The position numbers and the translations under genes were made by a program. Under the pieces are notes generated by a model. That model ran no database searches. It saw only the letters and a list, made by a program, of their open reading frames with translations, and had not been told where the DNA came from. Shown here one piece after another: positions 12,876-22,793 of a DNA stretch of 35,268 bases. This DNA comes from Brugia malayi (lineage: Eukaryota > Nematoda > Chromadorea > Rhabditida > Onchocercidae): the NCBI RefSeq assembly GCF_000002995.4, contig NW_025062321.1, positions 1 through 35,268 on the forward strand, given 5' to 3'. The first letter of the stretch is position 1. Each line of letters begins with the position of its first letter.

Positions 12876-12946
12876 GTGGGCGTAGCCAAGTGATAAGGCA
12901 GCGGTCTTCGGTGTCGCTGTGCTAGGGTTCGAATCCTTCTATCCAA
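12876..12946 (+). pseudogene. tRNA-like sequence, copy 2
   Basis: I found no difference from the tRNA-like sequence at 8,921-8,991, including the perfect B box and the weak acceptor stem. Its presence reflects the block duplication rather than a separate insertion. Confidence 0.6.
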
Positions 12947-13145
12947 TCCGTATATTAACGGTGGTGGCGTAAAGTGATTCTCTAATGTCAACGTTATTTA
13001 ATAATACATATATAAAATTTATTAACATTTATAAGTAGAATGGAAAAGTTTGTATGGAAAGTAGTAAATTAATAACGCTGGTGCAATAAAAATCTTAAGA
13101 GGTCATGGTATTGTAAGGAAGCGTCCATCCAGGTGTGTACGTTGA

Positions 13146-13180
13146 GGGGAGGGGGCGGGGGGAGAGAGAGGGGTTAGGGA
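13146..13180 (+). other. G-quadruplex-type G-run, copy 2
   Basis: The same G-run as in the first segment, with the first tract one G shorter (GGGG instead of GGGGG). Four-tract quadruplex potential is kept. Confidence 0.75.
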
Positions 13181-13779
13181 TACCTGGTGATGGGTCTGGC
13201 TTGCATATATGAGGTTGTTGATAATATAAGGTGTAGGTGAGTCTTTAGTGCTCGGGTATTATGGCAAAATTGAGGTTAGCATAGGTGAGTATCTGTGAGT
13301 GATAATGGTTGTAGCATTTGAGCTGATATTGTCATGAAGAAGGAATATCAGCAACATAGATAATAATAATGACCCTAGTGTACGAATCTGGTAGCAATAT
13401 ACCTATAAGGTTTCTGACGGATTTACGTGGTACATGGTGTTGGTATCTCCGTTGTAAATGCATTGTCAAGCTGGCTGGAATTAACTATTTGGCGCAATAA
13501 GAAAGAACGCTTTATGTGCTTTGAAGATGGTGAATAAATAAGAAGACAAACAAATGAGGGAATAGAGTAACATTTATACCGTCAACGGAGATTTTTATTA
13601 GCATTGATTTTCTCCACTCTTGATAATCGTATCAGAGAATTAGCTTTTTTAAATGCAAATAAACGATAGTAAACAATCTAAAGATAATTTTGGCACAACA
13701 AATTTCATGCGGTACCTAGACAAGAATAAAACATTTTAAAAGTTCTAATAAAAAAAGTATGTTATCAAACTTACCAGCA

Positions 13780-15714
13780 TTTAAAAGTTCTAATAAATTA
13801 AATATTAAAAACGTTTTAATTTTTATTAACTCTGTTTCAAATAAAATCTGCCAGTGCTGGAAAAATGTATTTCATTTAAAAATAAACATTTATTGAACTT
13901 AATTGATTACATTTATATGCATTAAACTTGATCTGCTGACATTCTATTTACTATTTTTGACATTTTATGCTAACTTCTGACTTTAAAAGTTAACTTTAAA
14001 GCAAACTTTCATTGCAGAAATTAATTAAAACTGCAATTATAATTGATTTCGAATATTTTATAAATATTAAAATTAATTTTAGTCACAAATCTGGATTGGG
14101 TTACTGCAGAAATTTCGACAGATTTTAAAAGTTTTAATAAAATAAATACTAAAAAGGTTTTAATTTCACTTAACTCTGTTTCAAATAAAATCTACCTGTG
14201 CTGGAAAAATGTAATTCATTTAAAAATAAACATTTATTGAACTTAATTGATTACTTTTATTTGCATTAAACTGATCTGCTGACATTCAATTTACTATTTT
14301 TGACATTTTATGCTAACTTTGGACTTTAAAAGTTAACTTTAAAGCAAACTTTCATTGCAAATTATTTTTTAATTAATTTCTTTCAGTAAATGTTTATTTT
14401 TTCTAAAAATAAACATTTACTGAACTTAATTGATTCTTTTATTTGCATTAAACTTGATCTGCTGACATTTTAATTACTATTTTTGACATTTTATGCTAAA
14501 TTTTAAAAGTTAACTTTAAAGCAAACTTTCATTGCAGAAATTAATTAAATCTGCATTTATAATTGATTTCAAATATTTTTTAAATATTAAAATTAATTTT
14601 AGTCACAAATCCAGATTGGGTTAATACAGAAATTTCGACTGATATTAAAAGTATTAATAAAATAAGTACTAAAAATGTTTTAATTTTGTTTAATTCTGTT
14701 TCAAATAAAATCTGCCTGGGCTGGAAAAATGTAATTCATTTAAAAATAAACATTTATTGAACTTAATTGATACTTTTATTTGCATTATACTTGATCTGCT
14801 GATATTTTAATTACTATTTTTGACATTTTATGCTAATTATGGGCTTTAAAAGTTAACTTTAAAGCAAACTTTCATTGCAGAAATTAATGAAATCTGCAAT
14901 TATAATTGATTTCGAATATTTTTTAAATATTAAAATTAATTTTAGTCACAAATCCAGATTGGGTTACTACAGAAATGTCGACAGATTTTAAAAGTTTTAA
15001 TAAAATAAATACTAAAAATGTTTCAATTTTTAATAATTCTGTTTCAAATAAAATCTACCTGTGCTGGAAAAATGTAATTCATTTAAAAATAAACATTTAT
15101 TGAACTTAATTGATACTTTTATTTGCATTAAACTTGATCTGCTGACATTTTAATTATTATTTTTGACATTTTATGCTAAATTTGGACATTAAAAGTTAAC
15201 TTTAAAGCAAAATTTCATTGCAGAAATTAATTAAATCTGCATTTGTAATTGATTTCAAATATTTTTTAAATATTAAAATTAATTTTAGTCACAAATCCAG
15301 ATTGGGTTACTACAGAAATTTCGACTGATATTAAAAGTTTTAATAAAATAAGTACTAAAAATGTTTTAATTTTGTTTAATTCTGTTTCAAATAAAATCTG
15401 CCTGTGCTGGAAAAATGTAATTCATTTAAAAATAAACATTTATTGAACTTAATTGATTCTTTTATTTGCATTAAACTTGATCTGCTGACATTTTAATTAC
15501 TATTTTTGACATTTTATGCTAAATTTTAAAAGTTAACTTTAAAGCAAACTTTCATTGCAGAAATTTATTAAATCTGCAATTATAATTGATTTCAAATGTT
15601 TTTTAAATATTAAAATTATTTTTAGTCACAAATCCAGACAGGGTTACCTAAGAAATTTCGACAGATATTAAAAGTTATAATAAATTAAATGTTAAAAACA
15701 TTTTAATTCTTACT
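13780..15714 (+). repeat. Satellite array next to the gene island
   Basis: About six 343-bp monomers, one of them a short hairpin form (14,387-14,419). These monomers are more divergent from each other than those at 3-7 kb; several lack the ttggac part of the ggactttaaaagtt landmark or have ttttaattac for ttctatttac. Edge monomers of satellite arrays are typically less homogenised, which fits their place at the border. Confidence 0.93.
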
Positions 15715-15917
15715 AATTTTATTTTTACTAAAAAGGGTGAAAAGTTATATCCTGTTTAGCTAGTAAATCAAAAAGTCTTTTTGTAAACAGCTCCTATAAC
15801 TGCACTGTTTTTGGTCAATACAGTACCTGGTGGATGCCATAATGATAAAAAAAATTTTGACGACGATGAGAAATACAAGGAATAGAACATGAATGAATTG
15901 CTAAAAAAATCTTATTA
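15715..15917. repeat. Left fragment of the 1.1-kb segment at the array edge
   Basis: From the ttactaaaaagggtg phrase up to aaaaaatcttattaa the sequence matches the left 200 bp of the two complete segments. It then breaks off into island sequence. A weak echo (cagaagtg followed by taat) continues to about 15,950, so the true break may be slightly later. The tRNA-like part and the G-run are absent. Confidence 0.88.
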
Positions 15918-16650
15918 AATTGTGAAAAAATCAGAAGTGGTAATTTGTACGTAACCTTTATTTGTCTATTCATTCCTAAGAAAATCAATAAAAATCTGCA
16001 TTAGTTAATAGAAATAATTGAGAGAAGAAAAAGAAAGTTTATGTAGAAGAACGATAATATACATAGTACAAAGATGTTAGGTCGAGATGTAGTAGAGACC
16101 AAAGAAATATTCGAAGATGGAACAGTCTCCATATATTAGATGAAAAAAAAATCTTCATGAGCGCGAAAGAATAAAGACTCTCGAGCGCGAAATATTGCAG
16201 AGAAATACTATTATTATGAATGTTTATTTTCGTCACTATTTTCTTTTCTTTTTGTTGCTTCAGAATTATCAGGGAAAGTATGGGGTATTTAATGATTAGC
16301 ATAAATAGAATTATGTGTAGGTAAATTAAAATTATGTGTAGGTAAAAAAGAAATACTATTATATGAATGTTCATTTTCGTCACTATTTTCCTGTCTATTA
16401 TTATGAAAAACTCTCGAGCGCCAAAGATTGCATACTATTACGTGACTATTTTCCTGTACTTTTGTTGTGTCAGAATTATCAGTGAAAGTATGGGGTATTT
16501 AGTGATTAGCATAAATAGAATTATGTGTAGGTAAATTAAAATATGTAAATCAGTGTTTTTTTATCATGTGTTCTTTTACCATAGGTAAATAATAGTTACG
16601 TCACTGGTCTTTGTGCTTAGTGAAAATTTGATAAGTTTGCTAATTTTATA
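15918..16650. other. Upstream spacer with an imperfect direct duplication
   Basis: No supported gene. A stretch with ctctcgagcgc, cagaattatcag, gaaagtatggggtattta and gaattatgtgtaggtaaatt occurs twice, near 16,178-16,328 and 16,410-16,535. The spacing is about 210 bp for the cagaattatc phrase (16,261 and 16,471). Inside the first copy, aaattatgtgtaggtaaa is itself repeated after about 21 bp. An open frame on the minus strand here (16,039-16,383) is judged spurious. The region may hold the promoter of the gene at 16,665, but I see no clear TATA or initiator signal. Confidence 0.6.
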
Positions 16651-16664
16651 GAATTGTGGCTCCC
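16641..16664 (+). promoter_or_regulatory. Candidate spliced-leader acceptor and short 5' leader
   Basis: The sequence taattttatag ends in AG at 16,650-16,651, and the start codon follows 13 bases later in the favourable context cccATGG. In nematodes many mRNAs receive a spliced leader a few bases before the start codon at such a site. An ordinary cis intron with a 5' exon further upstream is the alternative. Confidence 0.45.
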
Positions 16665-18201
16665 ATGGAGGATCAAGAAATTGAAATGCTTTTCGAATAC
16701 CTTAAAAGGGAGCCGGAGATGTACCGGATTTTGCAAAGGTTCGTGAGCAGGACTGTTCAGGTAATTTTCACTTTGTCTTCCTCTTTTTTGCTTTTATTTT
16801 TTATATTATTATTATTTTTTTTTTTTTAATAAATTGATACAGTATGAAGAAAGAGTTGATGAACTTTGCACTGCTTCAAATTTAAAAAGTGACTGTAAAA
16901 AATAGCTTTTTCAGTTTGAACAGTTGCTCATAGGAAAGATGGCGGAGGCGGGGTGGAGGTTGGAGGAACTGGTAGGGCAGAGTGCCCAGCCAGCAATGGA
17001 AGAGGACCCGGTACCTCAGGAGCCGGAATTTAACGAAGAAGAGGCAGAGTGGGCTCCTCTGCCTGAAAATGAAAATGGTGATGAGGCCGAGAACTGGCCA
17101 TCAGAAGCAGAGTGGACCCCTCTGCCAGAAGAAGAGGAAGAAGAAGAAGAGCCTGAGGTACCGGGGGTACCAATGGAGATCGAGGAACCGGTAGGAGCAG
17201 TACGCGAACTCGTCCTGTAAGTTTAAGTTTTAGCAGCTATTGTACTAATTTGCTAACTAGATATTAACCTTACCTACCCAATAATTTGCAATAAATATAA
17301 AACTGTTTCAGGCGAACGAGGACAATCAGAATCCCGGTTCCTGCCATGCAAGAAGCAATGGCTGCGGCACCTCCGGAGAAATTCGAACCAGCTGATTTAA
17401 AAAATCTTCCGGAGCAACTCCGAAGAGAGTTGATAGTGCCGCAAGCAGAGCCATACACGGTGGCACAAGGAGAAGGAAGCAAGAACATCGGTAAGTTATA
17501 ATTTTAATAACTTAAGAAATGATTATATGCCGCAATTTGTAGAAGAAATACAATCATATTTTGACTTTGTATTGATAAAATCATATGATATCATCGAAAA
17601 TTTCATCCCTTATAATGCACTAAAACGATTACAAAATTCTATATCGATACTCGAAGAACAGTTTGTGCAACAATATTTTCTTACTATTTCTATTTTCAGT
17701 GTGTGGCCTCTGCTGCAGGCAGTTTGAAACGTTGAAAGGGTGGCGCATTCACGCGTCGAGAACACACAAGCAAGATGGTAAGTATTGCGAAATGAATTTC
17801 CAATTAGTTTTTAAAGATATCGCTACATTTGATTCATTTAAAAGCCAGTAGACTGATTAATTTGCATATTCCAGGTTTTTGTGCCCGTTGTGGGCATTAC
17901 CTCTTGCTGCCACCTGAATTTACGGCCGCCCAGAGAACGGCAGCAATGGAGCTTCATGCCCTCGATTGGTGCCCGAGGGCATGCGCGGCCGTAATAAGCG
18001 AACGACAGGTGAAGCGGCGCAGACTTGACCTGGTAGGAAGAGAAGAGGATGCGCATCACCTCTTCATCCCAGGTAAGAAATTAATTAGCATTGAAGAAGT
18101 GAAATTTAAAAGTTAAAAAAAAAAAAAGTGAATGACCATAGAAAACAAAATATTAAAGTGGGTCTCGTAATTTTTCTAATCAGTGGTTTTTTTTAGGCTA
18201 A
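16665..18201 (+). CDS. Acidic protein with a C2H2 zinc finger and a second Cys/His cluster (multi-exon)
   Basis: The exons are 16665-16760, 16915-17216, 17312-17490, 17700-17777, 17875-18072 and a terminal piece from 18197 with stop 18199-18201. All introns are GT-AG, phases match throughout, and the product is 285 aa. Residues 33-132 are acidic, with two copies of EAEW(A/T)PLPE (about 75-83 and 96-104) and an eight-Glu run. Exon 4 encodes a C2H2 finger: C194, C197, H210, H215, with F201 and W207 between. Exon 5 has C221, C224, H246, C251 and C255, a possible second zinc site, then the basic KRRR near 263-266, a possible nuclear signal. The exons are far richer in GC than the surrounding DNA. 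The finger resembles those at the N-terminus of R2/NeSL-type retroelement proteins, but no reverse transcriptase is near. A nuclear DNA- or RNA-binding role is inference. Exon 5 can also join 21,803 in frame. Confidence 0.75.
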
Positions 18202-18300
18202 TATTATTGCCTGGTCTTCCTCATGCGGCCACCTGTCGCTGCCTGCTGCGAATCTCCATCCTCTTCCAATGAAAGCTGGTTAGTAACATCCAAAAAATTA
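18202..18300 (+). other. Candidate 3' UTR of the short isoform
   Basis: After the stop at 18,199-18,201 about 90 bp keep the higher GC content of the coding exons (for example cctcatgcggccacctgtcg), then give way abruptly to an A-rich tract. The composition suggests the terminal exon is genuine and ends about here. There is no AATAAA signal before the tract; attaaaaaaaa is the nearest. Confidence 0.4.
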
Positions 18301-18870
18301 AAAAAAAAAAAAAAAAATGAAAAACTAAAAAATAGAAAAAAAACTAAAAAATAAAAAAAAAAACAAAAAATAAAAAAAAAAAAAAACTAAAAAATAAAAA
18401 AAAAAAAACTAAAAAACAAAAAAATCAAAAAAACCAAAAAAAAAAATCAAAAGAATAAAAAAAATTAAAAATAGAAAAAATGAAAAAAAAAAAAAATTTG
18501 TTCTTTGATTTAACATAAGAACAACTGATTTCAAAATATAGAAAAGGCTGAGGAGTTTGTAACTGTTTTACGTTTTTGTATGTCATTTACCATCTTAGTG
18601 ATAGAGTAATCAAAAGCTTGTAAAGGGCATTTTTTTGCCATCACAAAAGATAAATCACATTACTTTGAAATCAGTTGTTTTTTCCTGCTTTTTTTTTGTT
18701 TTTTTAGCCTTTTGGGCTGCTAATTTTTATTAAAAATTGTGTATTTTATTTTTTTTTTTTTTCATTTAAATAATGTAATTTAATGTTCTTATTTTTTTGA
18801 TATTACTTATAACTGTTTAATAACTGTTTTTTTTTTCTTTTTTTTTTTTGATTTTCTAAACTTATCACAA
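18294..18870. repeat. A-rich tract, inverted repeat and T-rich tract
   Basis: Bases 18,294-18,497 are almost all A with scattered ct, at and ta steps. From about 18,680 T-runs dominate. Between them aacaactgatttcaaa (18,520-18,535) is exactly reverse-complemented at 18,664-18,679, 128 bp apart. Together the tracts and the 16-bp arms could form a large A/T foldback. It lies in the 3.7-kb interval between the fifth coding exon and the exon at 21,803. Confidence 0.7.
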
Positions 18871-19690
18871 TTATTGTTTTTTTTTTACAATTATTGTTAC
18901 TTTATCCATTATTTCTGTTTAATGAAAATTTTCATTGTTATTTTAGTGTTACTAATGGTGTTAAATTTTTTATTTAATTTTATTGCTGTATACATCGAAT
19001 ATCAACTTATTCTATATTTATTTTTTGTATTTTCTAACTTGTAATAAGTTATTTACATTTTAAGATGATTTTTTGGCTATTAAAAAAATGCACAAATTTC
19101 ATCACATGAATATATTTTTAATGGAATAGAGCAATTTTTTTAGAATTTCTGTTTGTATTCAAGTAGTCTTTTAATTTAAATAGGATAAGTTGTCAATAGA
19201 GGATTGAGTTAATAAGATCTAATTTTGAATTTTATTTTGAGCTAAATCATAAGTTGATATCATTTGTAATTATCTCTGTAATTATCTTTGTGTGTATGTG
19301 GTGGGAGGGAGGGTAGGGGTGGTCGAAGGGAGGTACAGAATTATACCTTCCTTCGTCAGTATAACATTAACGAAGCATATAGAAAAAATGTTTGGTTTTA
19401 AAATTCAGATGAAGGGCCTTTTGAAATCTGGAATAAATTTCAAAATTCTTGATCTCTATTCATTTTTAAGTATATTTTTTGAATTGGTAGAGCTTTGGGC
19501 TTTAAAAAGATATCAAAAATATTTAATTTTTGTTTTTTTTTTTTTAATTTTTGCGTTTTCAATTTTTTTTCTGAATTGAGTTAAAATCAAAAATCTTTTT
19601 TGAAATTAATTCTTTTTATTCGGATTATTTTTTGGAATCTTTTTATGGATTTTTTTCTTTTTTTGGTAATTTTTTTTTGGATTTTATTAT
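18871..19690. other. AT-rich intron or intergenic sequence with one G-run
   Basis: I see no exon here. The only compositional feature is a G-rich patch at 19,303-19,319: GGG, GGG, GGG and GGGG separated by A, A and TA. This is a textbook four-tract quadruplex pattern on the plus strand. The open frame around it (19,292-19,579) soon turns into Phe-rich translation of T-runs and is not believed. Confidence 0.6.
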
Positions 19691-21660
19691 TTGCATGCTT
19701 TTTTTCATTCATTTCATTTGTTGCTATTTTCATTTTTTCATGCCTTTAGCATTTTACTTCTTGCTAACTTTTGTCCATTCCACTGATACTAATTTATTTT
19801 TGTTGTATTACCACTATTTTGTATCACTTTTTTTTTTTTTATTTCAAAAATCTTTCACTTTTATCTTTTTTTTGTATATATTGGTTTTGCATGTGTTTTC
19901 GGTTATTTCTACTAATTGCGTGTTTTTTTATTTTTTTTTTATTTTTGCTATTAACATGTGCATATTTTGTATTTTACTAACTGCATGCTTTTTGTAACTT
20001 TTTCTCATGAACACTTTTTCTTTTGCATTTATTGCATGCTTTTATTTTTTCGTTGTTCTCACTCGTTTTTTATTAACTGTATTTTTGCATGCATTTTTCG
20101 ATTAATTCTACTAACTGCATGCATTTTGTATCTTTACTCACGCATTTGTTATTATGGCGCACATTTTTTTTGTATTTAAATGCATGTTTTTTTTGTTGGC
20201 TTCACTCATTTCTATTAACATCGTTTTTGCATGCGTGTTGAGTTTGTTCTATTAACAGCATGCTTTTTGTAACTTTATACCATTTGCTGTTTTTTTATTA
20301 ACATTGTTTTTGCATGCGTTTCTTGGGTAGTTATATTAACATGCATGTTTTTTGTAAACTTACAACATTTATTATTATGGTGTACACTTTTTTCTTTTGT
20401 ATTTATTGCATGCTTTTATTTTTCACTCGTTTTTTATTAGCATTGTTTTTGCATGCACTTTGTTAATTTTATTAACTGCATGTTCTTTGTATCTTTTTCT
20501 CATGTACACTTTTTTCTTTTGCATTTATTGCATGCTTTTATTTTTCACTCGTTTTTTATTAGCATTGTTTTTGCATGCACTTTGTTAATTTTATTAACTG
20601 CATGTTCTTTGTATCTTTTTCTCATGTACACTTTTTTCTTTTGCATTTATTGCATGCTTTTATTTTTCACTCGTTTTTTATTAGCATTGTTTTTGCATGC
20701 ACTTTGTTAATTTTATTAACTGCATGTTCTTTGTATCTTTTTCTCATGTACACTTTTTTCTTTTGTATTTATTGCATGCTTTTATTTTTCACTCGTTTTT
20801 CATTAACACTGTTTTGCATGCATTTTTTGGTTAATTTTATTAACTGCATGCTTTTTGTTACTTTATACTAATTGCTGTTTTTTTATTAACATTGTTTTTG
20901 CATGCGTTTTTTGGGTAGTTATATTAACATGCATGTTTTTTGTAAACTTACAACATTTATTATTAAGGTGTACACTTTTTTCTTTTGTATTTATTGCATG
21001 CTTTTATTTTTCACTCGTTTTTTATTAACACTGTTTTGCATGCATTTTTTGTTAATTTTATTAACTGCATGCTTTTTGTTACTTTATACTATTCGCTGTT
21101 TTTTTATTAACATTGTTTTTGCATGCGTTTCTTGGGTAGTTATATTAACATGCATGTTTTTTGTAAACTTACAACATTTATTATTAAGGTGTATACTTTT
21201 CTCTTTTGCATTTATTGCATGCTTTTATTTTTTTCGTTGTTCTCATCATTTTTTTTTTTTATTAACATTGTTTTTGCATGCATTTTTCGGTTAATTTTAT
21301 TAACTGCATGCTTTTTGTTACTTTATACTATTCGCTGTTTTTTTATTAACATTGTTTTTGCATGCGTTTCTTGGTTAGTTTTACTAACATGCATGTGTCT
21401 TGTGAACTTACACCACTTATTATTAAGATGTACACTTTTCTCTTTTGCATTTATTGCATGCTTTTATTTTTCACCCGTTTTTTATTAACATTGTTTTTGC
21501 ATGCATTTTTCAGTTAATTCCATTAACTACAGCATTTTGTATCTTTACTCATACCATTTGTTATTATGGCATTTTTTTGTATTGAAGTGCATGCTTTTTT
21601 TGTTGGCTTCATTGATTTCTATTAACATTGTTCTTGCATGCGTGTTGAGTATTGTTATTA
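19690..21660 (+). repeat. T-rich minisatellite with about 38 TGCATG words
   Basis: A 2-kb array of degenerate T-rich units punctuated every 30-60 bp by TGCATG, mostly as the palindrome GCATGC preceded by T. I counted about 38 on the plus strand; chance would give about one at most. Larger cassettes recur, for example gcatgcgtttcttgggtag followed by ttatattaacatgcatg at about 20,308, 20,895, 21,120 and 21,360. All apparent reading frames here are Phe/Cys/Leu-rich readings of the repeat and are not genes. In RNA, UGCAUG is the binding word of RBFOX/FOX-1 splicing factors. Confidence 0.9.
20395..20760 (+). repeat. 122-bp tandem repeat, three copies
   Basis: Within the minisatellite a 122-bp unit is repeated three times almost without change, seen from gcatgcactttgttaatttt recurring at 122-bp steps (about 20,453, 20,575 and 20,697). 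A fourth unit starts after 20,760 and diverges. The uniformity shows recent local expansion compared with the rest of the array. Confidence 0.92.
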
Positions 21661-21802
21661 CTATTAGTAGTAGTGTTATTAAATTACTATAATGTCTTAT
21701 TGTTATTATATTTCCAATTTATTTATTTCAATTTATTCTTCACCTAATTTCAAAGTGAACTTTTCTCATAAACAATAATTAAATATAGTTTATAAATTGC
21801 AG

Positions 21803-22697
21803 TGCATCCTTACGATCAAGCAAGCATATCAGTGTTCAATGCCATATGCTATTCAAACCAGAAAGCATTTCAGTGGGATGCTGCTATAACTTATGTCTTC
21901 GAGACAACGGTATGCTTAATTTCTATGCATTTTTTCTCTTAAATCTCATTTTAAATTATTTCAATTTTATTGTTTTAGCAATTTTCGAATAATATTTCTA
22001 GTTATTATTAAAAAATCAGATAGTCATTACATGTCAAATAATAAATTAATTTTTTTTAAAAAAATTGATCTCAATTAAGTGATTTACATAAAAAATTACG
22101 TAAGAAAATATTAATCCATGCATTCAAAATGATTTGAATTAGTGCAGCTAACACCATTCTTAGCGGCTCAAACTATAAATTTAACGAAAATGTAAATTTT
22201 AAAATACTAATGAAGTTACAAAAATAAAATTAACCAACCTCACAAAAGTATTTTGAATTTACTGGCAATACGTCATCTTCATGGTCATGATTTTCTTTCA
22301 TATTAGTGTCATCTCCTTGTTTATCATGGCAGAAAATTGTGAAAAGAATTTTTTGAAATAAATAAATAATAAAATCAGAAATAATCGATCCCATCTAATC
22401 ATTTTCAATTCATTTTAAATGCAAAAATGAATTTTAAGTATAGACATGTACGTTGAAAATGATATTAATTCATTTAGTGAATATTGTTTTGAGTTACAGC
22501 GAATTTAATGATTAGGTTCGATCAACATTATGAAATCATTTGAACTTATTTGTTTAACATTACATTTTTATTAAACCACCTTCATAATCTACTTTCATGC
22601 TGGTGACATCTTTTTATTTGTTATGATATAGGCTAAAATACTCGAACGAATTCTACCAAATGCTCAGAAGATAAAATTAATTGTAAATAGCAATTAA
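21803..22697 (+). CDS. Two coding exons: alternative 3' end of the zinc-finger gene, or a separate gene
   Basis: Exon 21803-21909 is bordered by attgcag and gtatgc. Exon 22632-22697 is bordered by atgatatag and ends in TAA. The first enters in phase 1 and leaves in phase 0; the second continues in phase 0, adding 36 and 21 residues. Phase 1 is exactly what the exon ending at 18,072 needs, and joining them gives a 341-aa protein. The 21,803 exon is about 42% GC in poorer flanks and is open in this frame only. Its peptide begins VHPYDQASIS and includes NQKAFQWDAAITYVFETT; I do not recognise a family. Against one gene: the composition is less GC-rich than in exons 1-5, and the intron would be 3.7 kb while the others are about 0.1-0.2 kb. 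Confidence 0.5.
22071..22394 (-). CDS. Possible small two-exon membrane-associated protein
   Basis: Minus-strand exons 22394-22239 (52 codons, ATG start) and 22172-22071 (33 codons plus TGA). They are separated by a 66-bp intron (gag|gttggt ... tttatag|ttt) that keeps phase 0, giving 85 aa. The N-terminus MGSIIS fits the MGxxxS N-myristoylation pattern and runs into a hydrophobic stretch (IIYLFQKILFTIF). A charged His/Asp/Glu-rich middle follows, then a second hydrophobic stretch in exon 2. An AG sits directly before the ATG, so this may instead be an internal exon. It lies inside the interval between the plus-strand exons at 21,803 and 22,632. Open frames this short can arise by chance in AT-rich DNA, and no family is recognised. 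Confidence 0.35.
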
Positions 22698-22793
22698 TTA
22701 ACTAATTAATAATTATAGGTGAAGTGAAAAGAGTGTATTTATGGTGTGAGAAAGACGATGAGAGTTAATAAAAATAGAAAGTTGGGAAGATAA

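Larger units (their letters stand above)
12645..13779. repeat. 1.1-kb non-satellite segment in the array, copy 2
   Basis: Near-identical to the segment at 8,690-9,824 at an offset of 3,955 bp. The flanking satellite variant on the left is also shared, so the duplicated block is larger than the segment itself. The right flank soon diverges: the monomer after it has acatttatatgc where the first copy has acttttatttgc. Its contents are the same as in copy 1. Confidence 0.92.

Noticed and set aside
16039..16383. 114-codon minus-strand open frame
   Set aside because: Its composition is Ile/Leu/Phe/Tyr-rich AT translation, part of it comes from a 21-bp local repeat, and it has no splice or GC support. 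About one frame of this size is not surprising in 35 kb of AT-rich DNA.
16843..16902. Alternative second exon starting after the AG at 16,841-16,842
   Set aside because: It is in frame but hits TAG after 20 codons. The AG at 16,913-16,914 keeps the long acidic frame open.
16982..17194. Lys/Arg-rich open frame in the acidic exon
   Set aside because: It is an out-of-frame shadow of GA-rich codons in the Glu-rich exon.
17270..18059. Minus-strand frames opposite the zinc-finger gene
   Set aside because: They are antisense shadows of exons that have matched phases and splice sites on the plus strand.
19632..21692. Many Phe/Cys/Leu/His-rich open frames
   Set aside because: They are readings of the T-rich TGCATG minisatellite. 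Several are the same peptide shifted by 122 bp.
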